NCBI RefSeq assembly: GCF_965137005.1
Contig: NZ_CBCRXM010000003.1
Coordinates: forward strand, 62,001 to 126,000
From: Sphingomonas_O antarctica
Lineage (GTDB): Bacteria; Pseudomonadota; Alphaproteobacteria; Sphingomonadales; Sphingomonadaceae
DNA: 64,000 bases
Direction: 5' to 3'
Program-made: the position numbers and the translations under genes
Shown: piece by piece, positions 43,682-52,189 of the stretch
Position numbering within the stretch: the first letter of the stretch is position 1
Layout of the letters: every line of letters begins with the position of its first letter
Notes under the pieces: model-generated
What the model saw: the letters and a program-made list of their open reading frames with translations, nothing else
Databases searched by the model: none
Told to the model about the DNA's origin: nothing

Positions 43682-44512
43682 TCAGCTTTCGCGCTCAATG
43701 GTCACGATCCCGTCGCTACAGTGGAGATCGTAACCCACCGTCACGTGGTCGATCCGTCCGGGCTGACAGACGTCCGAGTGCTTCCAGCCGATCGCCCGAC
43801 CGCGAAGCGCGGGCGCACCATCGCTGTCGGCAATCAGCGCGTCATGCTGGTCGCCCAACCCGCTTAAGACATGCCAGACGCGCTCAGCAGGCCAAGTCGC
43901 AAATGGCACGCGCGCGAGCACGATGTCGGCGGCGGTGATCGTTGTCGCATCACTGCCGCCCTGCGCGCGACGCGGCACGTCACCCTCGGCGACCCGCGAC
44001 AACAGATCGGCGACGAGCGCCGCTGCACGTTCGGCCAGTTCGAAATAAAGGTCGCGCGAAGCGCGACCACGCACCAACGGGATCACCACCTGCGCGGCGA
44101 TGTCGCCGCTGTCCACGCCCGCGTCCATCCAGTGCACCGTCACCCCGGCGTCGGCATCATCATGCCAATAGGTCGAAAAGACCGGGTCGATCCCGCGATG
44201 ACGCGGCAGCACCGACATGTGGACGTTGAGCGCGCCGACCCGGGCGCGTTGCAGCGCGGCGAGGGGCAGAATCTTCGGATAGGATGCGACGACGATCAGG
44301 TCGGGCGACAAGCATGCGGCCATGCCCTCCGCGGCCATCGGCCCGGCGACATCGCCCCAAACTCTGAATCGCAAAACGCGTTTCAGCCATGCGCGCAGGC
44401 CGCGCGCGGGCGTAACGATCGCGATCAAATCATGGTCGGCGGCGATCCGGCGCATCACGCTGTGCGACAGCGGGCTGCCGCTTGCGTACCCCAGGACGGA
44501 CAGACGAGTCAT
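43682..44512 (-). CDS. Formyltransferase-family protein
   Basis: 276 residues. The catalytic pattern of the GART/Fmt fold is present: NVHMSVLPRHRGIDPVFSTYWHDDADAGVTVHWMDAGVDSGDI, with the Asn, His and later Asp expected for 10-formyl-tetrahydrofolate chemistry. The C-terminal domain of true Met-tRNA formyltransferase is replaced by a different tail. It is the first gene of the operon. Amine formylation of a peptide or sugar is the likely reaction; the substrate is unknown. Confidence 0.82.
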   Translation of the reverse strand: MTRLSVLGYASGSPLSHSVMRRIAADHDLIAIVTPARGLRAWLKRVLRFRVWGDVAGPMAAEGMAACLSPDLIVVASYPKILPLAALQRARVGALNVHMSVLPRHRGIDPVFSTYWHDDADAGVTVHWMDAGVDSGDIAAQVVIPLVRGRASRDLYFELAERAAALVADLLSRVAEGDVPRRAQGGSDATTITAADIVLARVPFATWPAERVWHVLSGLGDQHDALIADSDGAPALRGRAIGWKHSDVCQPGRIDHVTVGYDLHCSDGIVTIERES

Positions 44513-44622
44513 CGAACGAAAGTCACCCTGCCCCCAGCTATGCCCGCGCATCTGTGCCCCGGCGAGGCGATTGACAATCCACCCACTCTGCCCGCATTTT
44601 CGCGCGCAGGGGGATTACGGCG
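44513..44622. promoter_or_regulatory. Divergent promoter region of the peptide operon and the second desaturase gene
   Basis: A 110-base gap separates the outward-facing starts at 44512 and 44623. It must hold the promoter of the long minus-strand operon, because nearly all downstream gene borders overlap or are very short. No convincing -35/-10 pair or operator could be picked by eye. Confidence 0.5.
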
Positions 44623-45555
44623 ATGACCTGGCCCGAATGGCCGACATGGGACGCGCTGTCGCACCGCGCATGGACCTATTTCATCGACGGGCATTTGTTG
44701 GGGCATTCGGGACGGATTACGCTCGCGATCTCACTGGTCATCCTTGCCGAGGCGATGGTGCGCGACTGGCCAAAGACGACGATGTACCGGCTGTTCGTCC
44801 GTCGCAGCGGTTCGGCGAAAGTCGATCTGTTTTACTACCTGCTGCAGATGTGCGGTCTGGGCCTGGTGCTCGAAATCCTGTTCACATCGGGGCTCGCGCT
44901 GGCCTGCTCGCGCGCAGCAGATGCGTTGTCCACGAAACTCGCCTGGGCCCGCATCACGCTTCCGGAGCATAACCTGCCCTGGTTTGTCGTGTCCTTCCTG
45001 ATTTACTGGATCGTGTCGAACTTCTATTCCTACTGGATCCACCGCTTCTACCACCGCCCGATCCTGTGGCACGCACACCGGTTTCATCATTCGGCCGAAG
45101 AGCTGAACTTTCTCACCCGCTTCAGACTGCACCCGCTCGAGTCGCTGTCGCGGGTGTTCTACGTCGTGTCGCCGCTGGTGATCCTCGACGCATCGCCCAA
45201 AGTGCTGCTGGCGGTCACGATCGTTGGCGATACGGTGAATTTCCTCCAACATTCCGAATTGCCGTGGAAATGGGGGTGGATCGGTCGCTGGCTGTTCAGT
45301 TCTCCCGTGGTCCACCAGATCCATCACTCGATCGACGAGCGTCACCGAGACACCAACTTTAGCCTGTGCCCCCTGTGGGATCACGTCTTCGGAACCTGGT
45401 ATCCGGGTGACGACACCGCAGTCGCTTATGGGATGAAGGACAGCGGCTATGAACGTCCGGTTCGCCAGATGCTGATCGATTCCCGCGCGCTCTATCTGCA
45501 CCTGGCATCGTGGCTGTCGTCGCCGTTGAGGCGCCGCATTGCCGAACGCGCCTAG
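44623..45555 (+). CDS. Sterol-desaturase/fatty-acid-hydroxylase family membrane protein
   Basis: 310 residues. Hydrophobic N-terminal half, then the diiron His motifs HRFYHRP, HAHRFHHSAEE and HQIHHSIDERH and the ending FGTWYPGDD, a family hallmark. A GGGGGA site lies before the ATG. It is divergent from the peptide operon, which contains another member at 35082, so the two may serve related lipid steps. The 3' end overlaps the retropepsin gene by four bases. Confidence 0.87.
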   Translation: MTWPEWPTWDALSHRAWTYFIDGHLLGHSGRITLAISLVILAEAMVRDWPKTTMYRLFVRRSGSAKVDLFYYLLQMCGLGLVLEILFTSGLALACSRAADALSTKLAWARITLPEHNLPWFVVSFLIYWIVSNFYSYWIHRFYHRPILWHAHRFHHSAEELNFLTRFRLHPLESLSRVFYVVSPLVILDASPKVLLAVTIVGDTVNFLQHSELPWKWGWIGRWLFSSPVVHQIHHSIDERHRDTNFSLCPLWDHVFGTWYPGDDTAVAYGMKDSGYERPVRQMLIDSRALYLHLASWLSSPLRRRIAERA

Positions 45556-46622
45556 TTGCAGACTTGCTTATTGTCTGACGACACGCGCGTCAGCGTCGCT
45601 GAATAGGATGTGCTGATGACGATCCCGGTCGATGTGCATTTTTTCAGCTGAAACCGCACGCGACGCGCGTGGAAATCGAGGCTGATGCGGCGGAAGTTTT
45701 CGAGGATGTCCGTACCGAGCAGGAGCGACGGCTCTTTATCGAGCCCGAACACTTCGAACGGCGGCACGTCTGCAAAGGCGATCGGCACATCGTGCAGCGT
45801 AATCGACCCAAGCCGTAATTCGGCGATGCGCGCCAGTTGCAGATTGACCGTCACGCCGGTGACGCCCGTCACGCCGACCGTGACGATCCGCGACGGATCG
45901 CCGCGAATCAACTTATCGCGCAGCGCGATGTTGCCGATGGTGATTTCTGAACCCGTATCGACCACCGCTTCGACCGGCCGGCGGTTGGCGGTTACCTGGG
46001 TCAGGATCAACTGGCCACGCCGTCGTCGCGCGGTGACGACGATTTCGCCGTCCATCCTGGGGGCGGGCACCCGCGCATCCTCGACCTTGATGGTGCGCTT
46101 TTCGAAATCCATCATCAGCCGCTGTTCGACCAGCACGTCGATGCCGATCATGCCCTCGCCGCCCAGATCGCGTTCGTACAGCGCGGGCAGTTCCAAATTG
46201 CGGATGACACTGTCGCCCAATTGCAACTGATCGACCAGCACACGGAACACGCGTGTCGAATCGGTCATGCCGTTGAGGATCACCGGCGTACCCTGCGGCA
46301 ACGCCTGGTCGCGCGCGATGCGGTTGCCGACGACCGAGCTGTCCGCCCCCGAATCGACGATGAAGTGATAGGGGCCTTTGCCGTTGACCATGACCTCGAC
46401 GGTCATGCGCGTGCGCGCTTTGCGGGCGTCGATGTCCTTGCCGCCAATGGCCAGCGCATCATCGAATTGCGCCGGTGGCAGCGCGGGCATTTTCGCCGCC
46501 GGGTCGAGCGGCTTGCGCTTGGCCGAGACCGGAGTGGCGCCCCCGACGACCAACAGGACAAGCGCGACGATCGACACGACCGCGTGGAGGAGGCAATGTG
46601 TGGCCGGATCAGCTCTTTTCAT
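45552..46622 (-). CDS. Retropepsin-like aspartic protease with two catalytic motifs
   Basis: 356 residues. A signal peptide is likely (LVLLVVGGATPVSA). Two retropepsin units are seen: FIVDSGADSSVVGNRI near residue 88 and AVVDTGSEITIGNI near residue 218, each with downstream beta strands and a GIDVL/GTDIL segment. A two-unit chain could act as a monomer, like pepsin. Substrates are unknown, probably periplasmic. The start overlaps the DUF1801 gene by 14 bases. Confidence 0.82.
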   Translation of the reverse strand: MKRADPATHCLLHAVVSIVALVLLVVGGATPVSAKRKPLDPAAKMPALPPAQFDDALAIGGKDIDARKARTRMTVEVMVNGKGPYHFIVDSGADSSVVGNRIARDQALPQGTPVILNGMTDSTRVFRVLVDQLQLGDSVIRNLELPALYERDLGGEGMIGIDVLVEQRLMMDFEKRTIKVEDARVPAPRMDGEIVVTARRRRGQLILTQVTANRRPVEAVVDTGSEITIGNIALRDKLIRGDPSRIVTVGVTGVTGVTVNLQLARIAELRLGSITLHDVPIAFADVPPFEVFGLDKEPSLLLGTDILENFRRISLDFHARRVRFQLKKCTSTGIVISTSYSATLTRVSSDNKQVCN

Positions 46623-46950
46623 TGGCCTTTGCCGCCATTTGAACCAGCGCCTTGAACGCGGACGCGTCCAGCGTCTCGCCTTCCCTGATGTCGATCGCGC
46701 GACGTGTTCCCGCATCCAGACTGGCGTTGAACAGCTTGCCCGGATCGGCGAGCGACGCGCCCTTGGCAAAGGTCAGCTTGACCTTGTTCTTATAGGTTTC
46801 ACCGGTGAACAGGATGCCGCCCTGCTCCCACACTGGCACGCCGTCGGGGCGACCCGCCTTGGCCCATTTGCGCGTTTCTGAGACGCCCGGAAGCGCCTCC
46901 ATCGTCAGCTTGCGGACCCAGGCGAGACTATCTTCGCGCCAATCGCTCAT
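46609..46950 (-). CDS. DUF1801-family protein
   Basis: 113 residues from the ATG at 46950. The YdhG-like pattern is visible: SLAWVRKLTMEALPGVSETRKWA, VPVWEQGGILFTGETYKNKVKLTFAKGASL. No reaction is known for the family. A longer start at 46989 would overlap the amidohydrolase. It is coupled to the retropepsin gene by a 14-base overlap. Confidence 0.82.
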   Translation of the reverse strand: MSDWREDSLAWVRKLTMEALPGVSETRKWAKAGRPDGVPVWEQGGILFTGETYKNKVKLTFAKGASLADPGKLFNASLDAGTRRAIDIREGETLDASAFKALVQMAAKANEKS

Positions 46951-46960
46951 GCAAACAGGC

Positions 46961-49024
46961 TCATTCGAATTCGCCAGCGCGTTCGACATGCGATTGCTGG
47001 CGCGGTTCCACGCCGGCGGTTTTGGCGAGCGTCACCTTGGGCGCGGCGGCGAAGGGCTTGATCCCGAACTTCGGGTAGACCTCGTCCGGATAATAAAACA
47101 CCCCGTCCTTCACGACCATTGCGATGCGTTTGATCGCTTTCAGGTCCTTGGTCGGATCGCCGGGCACGAGGAAGAAATCGGCATATTTGCCCTTGGCGAC
47201 CGAGCCGAGCATCTGATCCCGACCGAGGTAGCGCGCGACATCGCCGGTCGCCCGCGCGAGAATCTGCGGCGGGGTCATGCCGAAGGTCTGGTACAGCTCC
47301 AGCTCGCGCCAATACGTAAAGCTGCCGCCCATGTCGGTGCCCGGCAACAATAGCGTGCCGTTGTCGTGGAACGCCTTCATGATGTCGACGAGCTTGGCCC
47401 AGGTCGCGTCGGCATTGGCGATGCCGCCAATCATTTCCGGGTTGGTCGCGGCTTTGCGCGAATCGCGCTGCGCCCCAATCGGCAGATGGTCGATCACGTC
47501 CGCCATCGCCGGGATCGGCTGGCCGTCGCGGCTTTTGAACAGCCATTCGTGGATCACCATCGTGTCGTCGAGCGGGGTGGCATGCTGCTTCATCAGCGCC
47601 AGCGTATGCTGGACGGGCGCAGAGTTGAGGTCGAGACCGGGCAGACGCTGCTGCGCGGTGATCCGGAACAGCGTGCGCGTGTCCTCGCCCGGCTTCAGCA
47701 CCCATTGCAGCGCGACCTGGTTGAGGTGGGTCAGTTCGTCGTAACCTGCCTCCATCATCGCATCGGCATTTGTGAAGGCGGGGACGTGACCCGCGACGCG
47801 CAGGCCGAGCTTGTGCGATTCGCGGACGATGGCGGGCACCCATTTGGGGTCGATCGAATTGTATATCTTGGTCTGCCAATACCCCCGCGCGGCGTACCAG
47901 CGGACGCCATCGACGGCTTCCTTCTCGCTCGACGCGAGGATGCCGTTGGCGGCATTGTAGGGGCTCTTACCCTCCAAAAAACCCGAGCGGATGACACGCG
48001 GGCCGCCGATTTCGCCACGCTCGATGCGATCGACCAGATTGTCGAGAACTTCGTTATCATTGCCCATGTCGCGCACCGAAGTGACGCCTGCGATGAGGTT
48101 GAGCAGGGCTTCGGACTGGCCCAGATGCGCGTGCATGTCGGTAAAGCCGGGGACGATCGTCCCGCCTGCGCCGTCGATCGTGACTTCGCCGGGAGTGGAA
48201 GGCGAGTCGTCGGGCTGAACTGCGGCGATGGTTCGCCCGCGGACGATGACGGATTTCAGTTCGGTCAGCGACGCCGTCGCCGGATCGAACAGGCGGACGT
48301 GGCGGATGCGCACCGGCGCTTTGTAATCGTGCGCGGTGTCGCGCTGGATCGCAGCGTAACGGTCGGTCGACCATTTGGCGGCGAGTCCGCGCAGGCGGAC
48401 CTCGTCGCCCTCATAGCCTTCGCGGATGACGAGCGAGCCGGGCGTGACATACGCCACCATCGCGCCCGACGCGTCGAGCAAGACGACATCGGGTTCGAGG
48501 TTGATGCCGCCGACGAAATAGGCGGTGGTCGGGATCACGCCGCCCTTGCCGGTCACCTCGACCGCTTCGCCCTTTTCGAGCTTCAGCGTACCGCCCGGCA
48601 ATGCCGCGAGCGTGCCGCCGCGCTTGAGCAATTGCGTGGCGTAAAAACCAGTGTCCCACGGTGACGCGGTCTGGGTCACATAGGTCGCCGCACCTTTCGC
48701 GGACGCAGTGCCCTTGCCCGTCGCGTCGGTCCACGACGCCTTCGACCCGCGGCGTTCGTAATGTTCGAAAATCTTGCTGCCGAAGGTTGTCGCGCCGGAG
48801 ACATCCCACATGACGGGCAAGCCGTCCGCGCCGAGCGTCACGACTTCCTTGACCGTCGGACCGCGACCGTTTTCCTTGACGTCGAAATCGACAGTCACGC
48901 GGTTGCCCTGCGTATCCGCCCAGACATGGCCGACGTTCACGCCCCCCGAAATGACGACATAGCGGTCGGCGGCGATGGCGATGCTCGACGTTGCGGCGAG
49001 CGCGAGTGCGATGATCGTTTTCAT
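46961..49024 (-). CDS. Secreted amidohydrolase-family protein
   Basis: 687 residues from the ATG at 49024. A signal peptide (MKTIIALALAATSSIAIAA) is followed by a beta-rich N-terminal domain and a TIM-barrel amidohydrolase with GFTDMHAHLG (metal His pair), the later AGHVPAF and LTHLNQV segments and LLPGTDMGG (Asp). It should act in the periplasm on amide or related bonds; the substrate is unknown. The ATGA overlap at 49021 couples it to the SDR gene. Confidence 0.87.
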   Translation of the reverse strand: MKTIIALALAATSSIAIAADRYVVISGGVNVGHVWADTQGNRVTVDFDVKENGRGPTVKEVVTLGADGLPVMWDVSGATTFGSKIFEHYERRGSKASWTDATGKGTASAKGAATYVTQTASPWDTGFYATQLLKRGGTLAALPGGTLKLEKGEAVEVTGKGGVIPTTAYFVGGINLEPDVVLLDASGAMVAYVTPGSLVIREGYEGDEVRLRGLAAKWSTDRYAAIQRDTAHDYKAPVRIRHVRLFDPATASLTELKSVIVRGRTIAAVQPDDSPSTPGEVTIDGAGGTIVPGFTDMHAHLGQSEALLNLIAGVTSVRDMGNDNEVLDNLVDRIERGEIGGPRVIRSGFLEGKSPYNAANGILASSEKEAVDGVRWYAARGYWQTKIYNSIDPKWVPAIVRESHKLGLRVAGHVPAFTNADAMMEAGYDELTHLNQVALQWVLKPGEDTRTLFRITAQQRLPGLDLNSAPVQHTLALMKQHATPLDDTMVIHEWLFKSRDGQPIPAMADVIDHLPIGAQRDSRKAATNPEMIGGIANADATWAKLVDIMKAFHDNGTLLLPGTDMGGSFTYWRELELYQTFGMTPPQILARATGDVARYLGRDQMLGSVAKGKYADFFLVPGDPTKDLKAIKRIAMVVKDGVFYYPDEVYPKFGIKPFAAAPKVTLAKTAGVEPRQQSHVERAGEFE

Positions 49025-49815
49025 TTCGACGGTTCTTCCTTCGGTTCGACGAGCCCCTTGGGTAGCAGCCAGGGGGCGAAACGGGTGGCGAATTTGAGGC
49101 GGCGGGCGGTCTTCCCGACCATCGTGTGGACGCGCTTGCCTTGCGCCGCGTCCCACACCGCCTGCGCGACGTCTTCGACCGGCGTGAATTCGAGGCCCGC
49201 CTTCCGCACCGCGTCGCGGAACGACGAATTGGACGCGCGCGACGTCTGATCGAGCAACGGCGTGTCGATGAAACTCGGCATGATCGTCCGCGCCTTGATG
49301 CGGTCGGGTGCCCATTCGCGGTTCAGGCTCTCTGTCATCGCGCGTACGCCGAATTTGGTCGCGGAATAGCTGACCATGTTCGGCCCGGCATAAATTCCCG
49401 CCGCGCTGGACGTGGTGACCATCGCCGACGGCGCAGACGCCTTGAGATAAGGATGCGCCGCGCGCGCGCCCAGAATCGGGCCGGTGAGGTTGATCGCGAT
49501 GACCCGTTCGATCTCGTCGACCGGCGCTTCGGCGATCGGACCGCCGGTGCCGATCCCGGCATTGTTGAAGAAGACGTCCAGCCGCCCGCCCGATTTTGCC
49601 GCAAAGTCGGCCAGCGCCTCGTCCCACGCCGCGGGATCGCGCACGTCCATGACATGTTTCGACCACATGTCCCGAGGCAGCATCGCGCCGGTTTCGTCGA
49701 TACCCTTGGCGTTGATGTCCGCCAGCCCAACAAACCAGCCCTTCGCCGCGAACAGTTTCGCCGTGGCGCGGCCGATTCCGGAGCCTCCGCCGGTGATGAA
49801 AATTGCGTGGCGCAT
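49021..49815 (-). CDS. Short-chain dehydrogenase/reductase
   Basis: 264 residues. Cofactor motif TGGGSGIGRATAKLF at the N-terminus, NNAGIG in the middle and the catalytic YSATK near residue 154, with the preceding Ser of SSAAGIY. Asp in LADIN favours NAD+. The substrate cannot be told. It lies upstream of the amidohydrolase and is divergent from the ABC transporter. Confidence 0.88.
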   Translation of the reverse strand: MRHAIFITGGGSGIGRATAKLFAAKGWFVGLADINAKGIDETGAMLPRDMWSKHVMDVRDPAAWDEALADFAAKSGGRLDVFFNNAGIGTGGPIAEAPVDEIERVIAINLTGPILGARAAHPYLKASAPSAMVTTSSAAGIYAGPNMVSYSATKFGVRAMTESLNREWAPDRIKARTIMPSFIDTPLLDQTSRASNSSFRDAVRKAGLEFTPVEDVAQAVWDAAQGKRVHTMVGKTARRLKFATRFAPWLLPKGLVEPKEEPSK

Positions 49816-49850
49816 TGCGTCCCCTCTCCGCGCCCTTCACAAGCCAAAAG

Positions 49851-50699
49851 GTGGCGGAACGCAACCCCTCTGTCCGCTTTGCCGGCGTGACCAAGTTTTT
49901 TGGCGGCGTCGCGGCATTGAGCGGGATCGACCTGACCATCTGTCCCGGCGAGTTCGTTGCCCTGGTCGGCGGATCGGGTTCGGGCAAATCGACGCTGATC
50001 CGCACGATCAACCGGCTTATCGACCCCGACGCGGGTACCGCAACCGTCGCTGGTGCCCCCGACGATGTCACCGAATTGCGCCGCGCAATCGGTTACGTCA
50101 TCCAGGATGTCGGCCTGTTCCCGCACATGACCGTCGGCGAGAATATCGCGCTCGGCCCGCGACTCGCCGGTCGGACCATCGATCCCGCCGAATGGCTCAG
50201 GCTGGTCGACCTGCCCGAAGATTTCATCGCCCGCCTGCCCGCGACGCTGTCCGGGGGCCAGCAACAGCGCGTCGGCGTGGCGCGCGCGCTGGCCACGGGT
50301 GCGAAACTGATGCTGATGGACGAACCGTTTGGTGCGCTCGATCCGGTGACGCGCGATGCGCTGGGACAGCGGGTGCGGAAACTGCACGACGATCTCGCCC
50401 TGACCACGATCATGGTGACGCACGACATGGCCGAAGCGTTATTATTGGCGGATCGGGTGATCGTACTCGACAAGGGCAAAATTGCCGCCGACGGCACGCC
50501 CGCACAATTGCTTGCGGGCGACGGCGGAGAGGTAGCACAGGCTTTGGTTGCGGTGCCCAAGCGGCAGGCTGCGGCCTTGGCGTCGAAAGAAGCGGGACCC
50601 AGACTCGGTGGCCGGGGGGACGAAAGTGTCTCTAATCAAAGTTCAGCTGTCACCCCGGACTTGATCCGGGGTCCTGCTTCTTCGGACCATAGCGACTGA
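49851..50699 (+). CDS. ABC transporter ATP-binding protein, glycine-betaine/choline type
   Basis: 282 residues from a GTG at 49851. Walker A GGSGSGKST, Q-loop VIQDVGLFPHMTV, signature LSGGQQQRVGVARAL, Walker B LMLMDEPFGALD and switch His in VTHDMAEAL are all intact. It pairs with the next gene, an OpuCB/OpuCC-like fusion, for osmoprotectant uptake. The last 20 or so residues (VTPDLIRGPASSDHSD-like) come from a palindromic repeat at the 3' end. Confidence 0.9.
   Translation: MAERNPSVRFAGVTKFFGGVAALSGIDLTICPGEFVALVGGSGSGKSTLIRTINRLIDPDAGTATVAGAPDDVTELRRAIGYVIQDVGLFPHMTVGENIALGPRLAGRTIDPAEWLRLVDLPEDFIARLPATLSGGQQQRVGVARALATGAKLMLMDEPFGALDPVTRDALGQRVRKLHDDLALTTIMVTHDMAEALLLADRVIVLDKGKIAADGTPAQLLAGDGGEVAQALVAVPKRQAAALASKEAGPRLGGRGDESVSNQSSAVTPDLIRGPASSDHSD
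50652..50672. repeat. Palindrome at the transporter gene junction
   Basis: ACCCCGGA (50652-50659) and TCCGGGGT (50665-50672) form a perfect stem with a five-base loop. It lies within the 3' end of the ATP-binding gene and shortly before the permease frame, adding codons to one and obscuring the start of the other. Confidence 0.8.
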
Positions 50700-50749
50700 C
50701 TTGGTCGGAAGCCTTCACACGGCTGCCGCCGCTGCTCGCGCAGCACATA

Positions 50750-52189
50750 TTGCTCAGCGCCGCCGCGCTGGCGTTGGCGCTGCTCATCGCCCTGCCCGCG
50801 GGGGTTCTCGCCGCCCGCCGGCCCGGTTTCGGCCGCGCGATCCTCGGCTTTGCCAGTTTCGTGCAGACCATCCCCGGTCTCGCTTTGCTCGCCTTGTTCT
50901 TCCCGATCCTGCTCTTCGTGCAAAAGGGCGGACTGCCGGTCTCACCACTCGGTTTTCTGCCTACCCTCCTCGCGCTGACGCTCTACGCGCTGCTGCCAAT
51001 CGTCCGGAACACCGCCCTGGGCATTAGCGGCATCGGCAAATCGGTGAGCGAAGCCGCCGACGCGATGGGCATGACGGGATCGCAAAAGCTGCGGCTGGTC
51101 GAGGCGCCCCTCGCGCTGCCCAGCGTGATGGCGGGCATTCGCACCGCCGCGGTGTGGACGATCGGTGCCGCGACACTGTCTACCACCGTTGGCCAGCCGA
51201 GCCTTGGCGACATGATTTTCTCGGGGCTGCAGACACAGAATTGGGTGTTGGTCACGACCGGCTGCCTCGCCGCGGCGGCGCTGGCGCTGATCATCGACGG
51301 GCTGCTCGCGCTGGCGGAGCTCGGCGCGAAGGGGCGGCGCAAGTGGCTAACCTGGGGCGCGCTGGTGATCCTCGTGGCGGTGCCGCTGGCGCTGCTTGCC
51401 GTCCAAGGCCGTGCCGACCGGCGCATCACCATCGGTGCCAAAAATTTCTCCGAACAATTCATCCTCGCGCGGCTAATTGGGCATCGGCTCGAGGCGGCCG
51501 GGTACAAGGTCGCTTATCGCGAAGGGCTGGGTTCGGCGGTGATTTTCCGCGCGCTCAAAACCGGCGAGATCGACGTGTATGTCGATTATGCCGGGACGAT
51601 CTGGGCCAATGAAATGCGCCGCAAGGATACGCCACCGCATGCCGAGATGGACCGGCTGATCGGCGTGTGGGCCGCCACTCAAGGCGTCGCCAGCCTGGGC
51701 TGCCTGGGCTTCGAAAACGCCTACGCCCTCGCGATGCGTCCGCGTCCCGGCGTGCGGACCATCGTCGATCTGGACGCCGGATCGCTGATTCTCGGCGCCG
51801 ACCTCGAGTTCCTCGACCGGCCCGAATGGGCGGCGCTGAAAGCGGCCTATGGCCTCGACTTCAAGGCGACCCGCGCATTCGCCCCGACGTTCATGTACGA
51901 TGCGCTGAAATCGGGCGACGCCGATGTGATTTCGGCGTTCAGCTCGGACGGGCGCATCGCGGCGGACGGGCTCACCGTCCTTGCCGACCCCAAGGGCGCG
52001 TTGCCCGGTTACGACGCGCTGTTGCTGGTCAAGGATCGGTCTTTGGTGCCGGTGCTTAAGCCGCTCGCCGGAGCGATCCCCGTCGATCTGATGCGCCGCG
52101 CAAACCTCATGGTCGATGGCGAGAAAAAGTCGCCTGACGAGGCGGCAGCTTGGCTCGAAAGGCAACTCGCCGCTAAAGTGCGGCTATGA
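50750..52189 (+). CDS. ABC transporter permease/substrate-binding fusion (OpuC-like)
   Basis: 479 residues from TTG at 50750, the first conventional start. The frame is open from 50693, and the codons before 50750 read WSEAFTRLPPLLAQH, which looks like a genuine N-terminus, but no ATG or GTG exists there. The permease half has five helices and the EAADAMGMT loop; a further helix leads to a periplasmic OpuAC-type binding domain (ITIGAKNFSEQFILA, DVYVDYAGTIWAN). It forms an osmoprotectant importer with the preceding gene. Confidence 0.82.
   Translation: MLSAAALALALLIALPAGVLAARRPGFGRAILGFASFVQTIPGLALLALFFPILLFVQKGGLPVSPLGFLPTLLALTLYALLPIVRNTALGISGIGKSVSEAADAMGMTGSQKLRLVEAPLALPSVMAGIRTAAVWTIGAATLSTTVGQPSLGDMIFSGLQTQNWVLVTTGCLAAAALALIIDGLLALAELGAKGRRKWLTWGALVILVAVPLALLAVQGRADRRITIGAKNFSEQFILARLIGHRLEAAGYKVAYREGLGSAVIFRALKTGEIDVYVDYAGTIWANEMRRKDTPPHAEMDRLIGVWAATQGVASLGCLGFENAYALAMRPRPGVRTIVDLDAGSLILGADLEFLDRPEWAALKAAYGLDFKATRAFAPTFMYDALKSGDADVISAFSSDGRIAADGLTVLADPKGALPGYDALLLVKDRSLVPVLKPLAGAIPVDLMRRANLMVDGEKKSPDEAAAWLERQLAAKVRL

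Noticed and set aside
31797..44512. Standard lasso-peptide cluster
   Set aside because: PqqD-like, Asn-synthetase-like, HprK-like and nucleotidyltransferase genes fit, but there is no B2 protease, and the peptide ends in Cys with no evident ring-forming Gly/Asp pair.
31797..44512. Exosortase/PEP-CTERM polysaccharide cluster
   Set aside because: Some partner families are shared, but no exosortase, glycosyltransferase series or PEP-CTERM protein is present.
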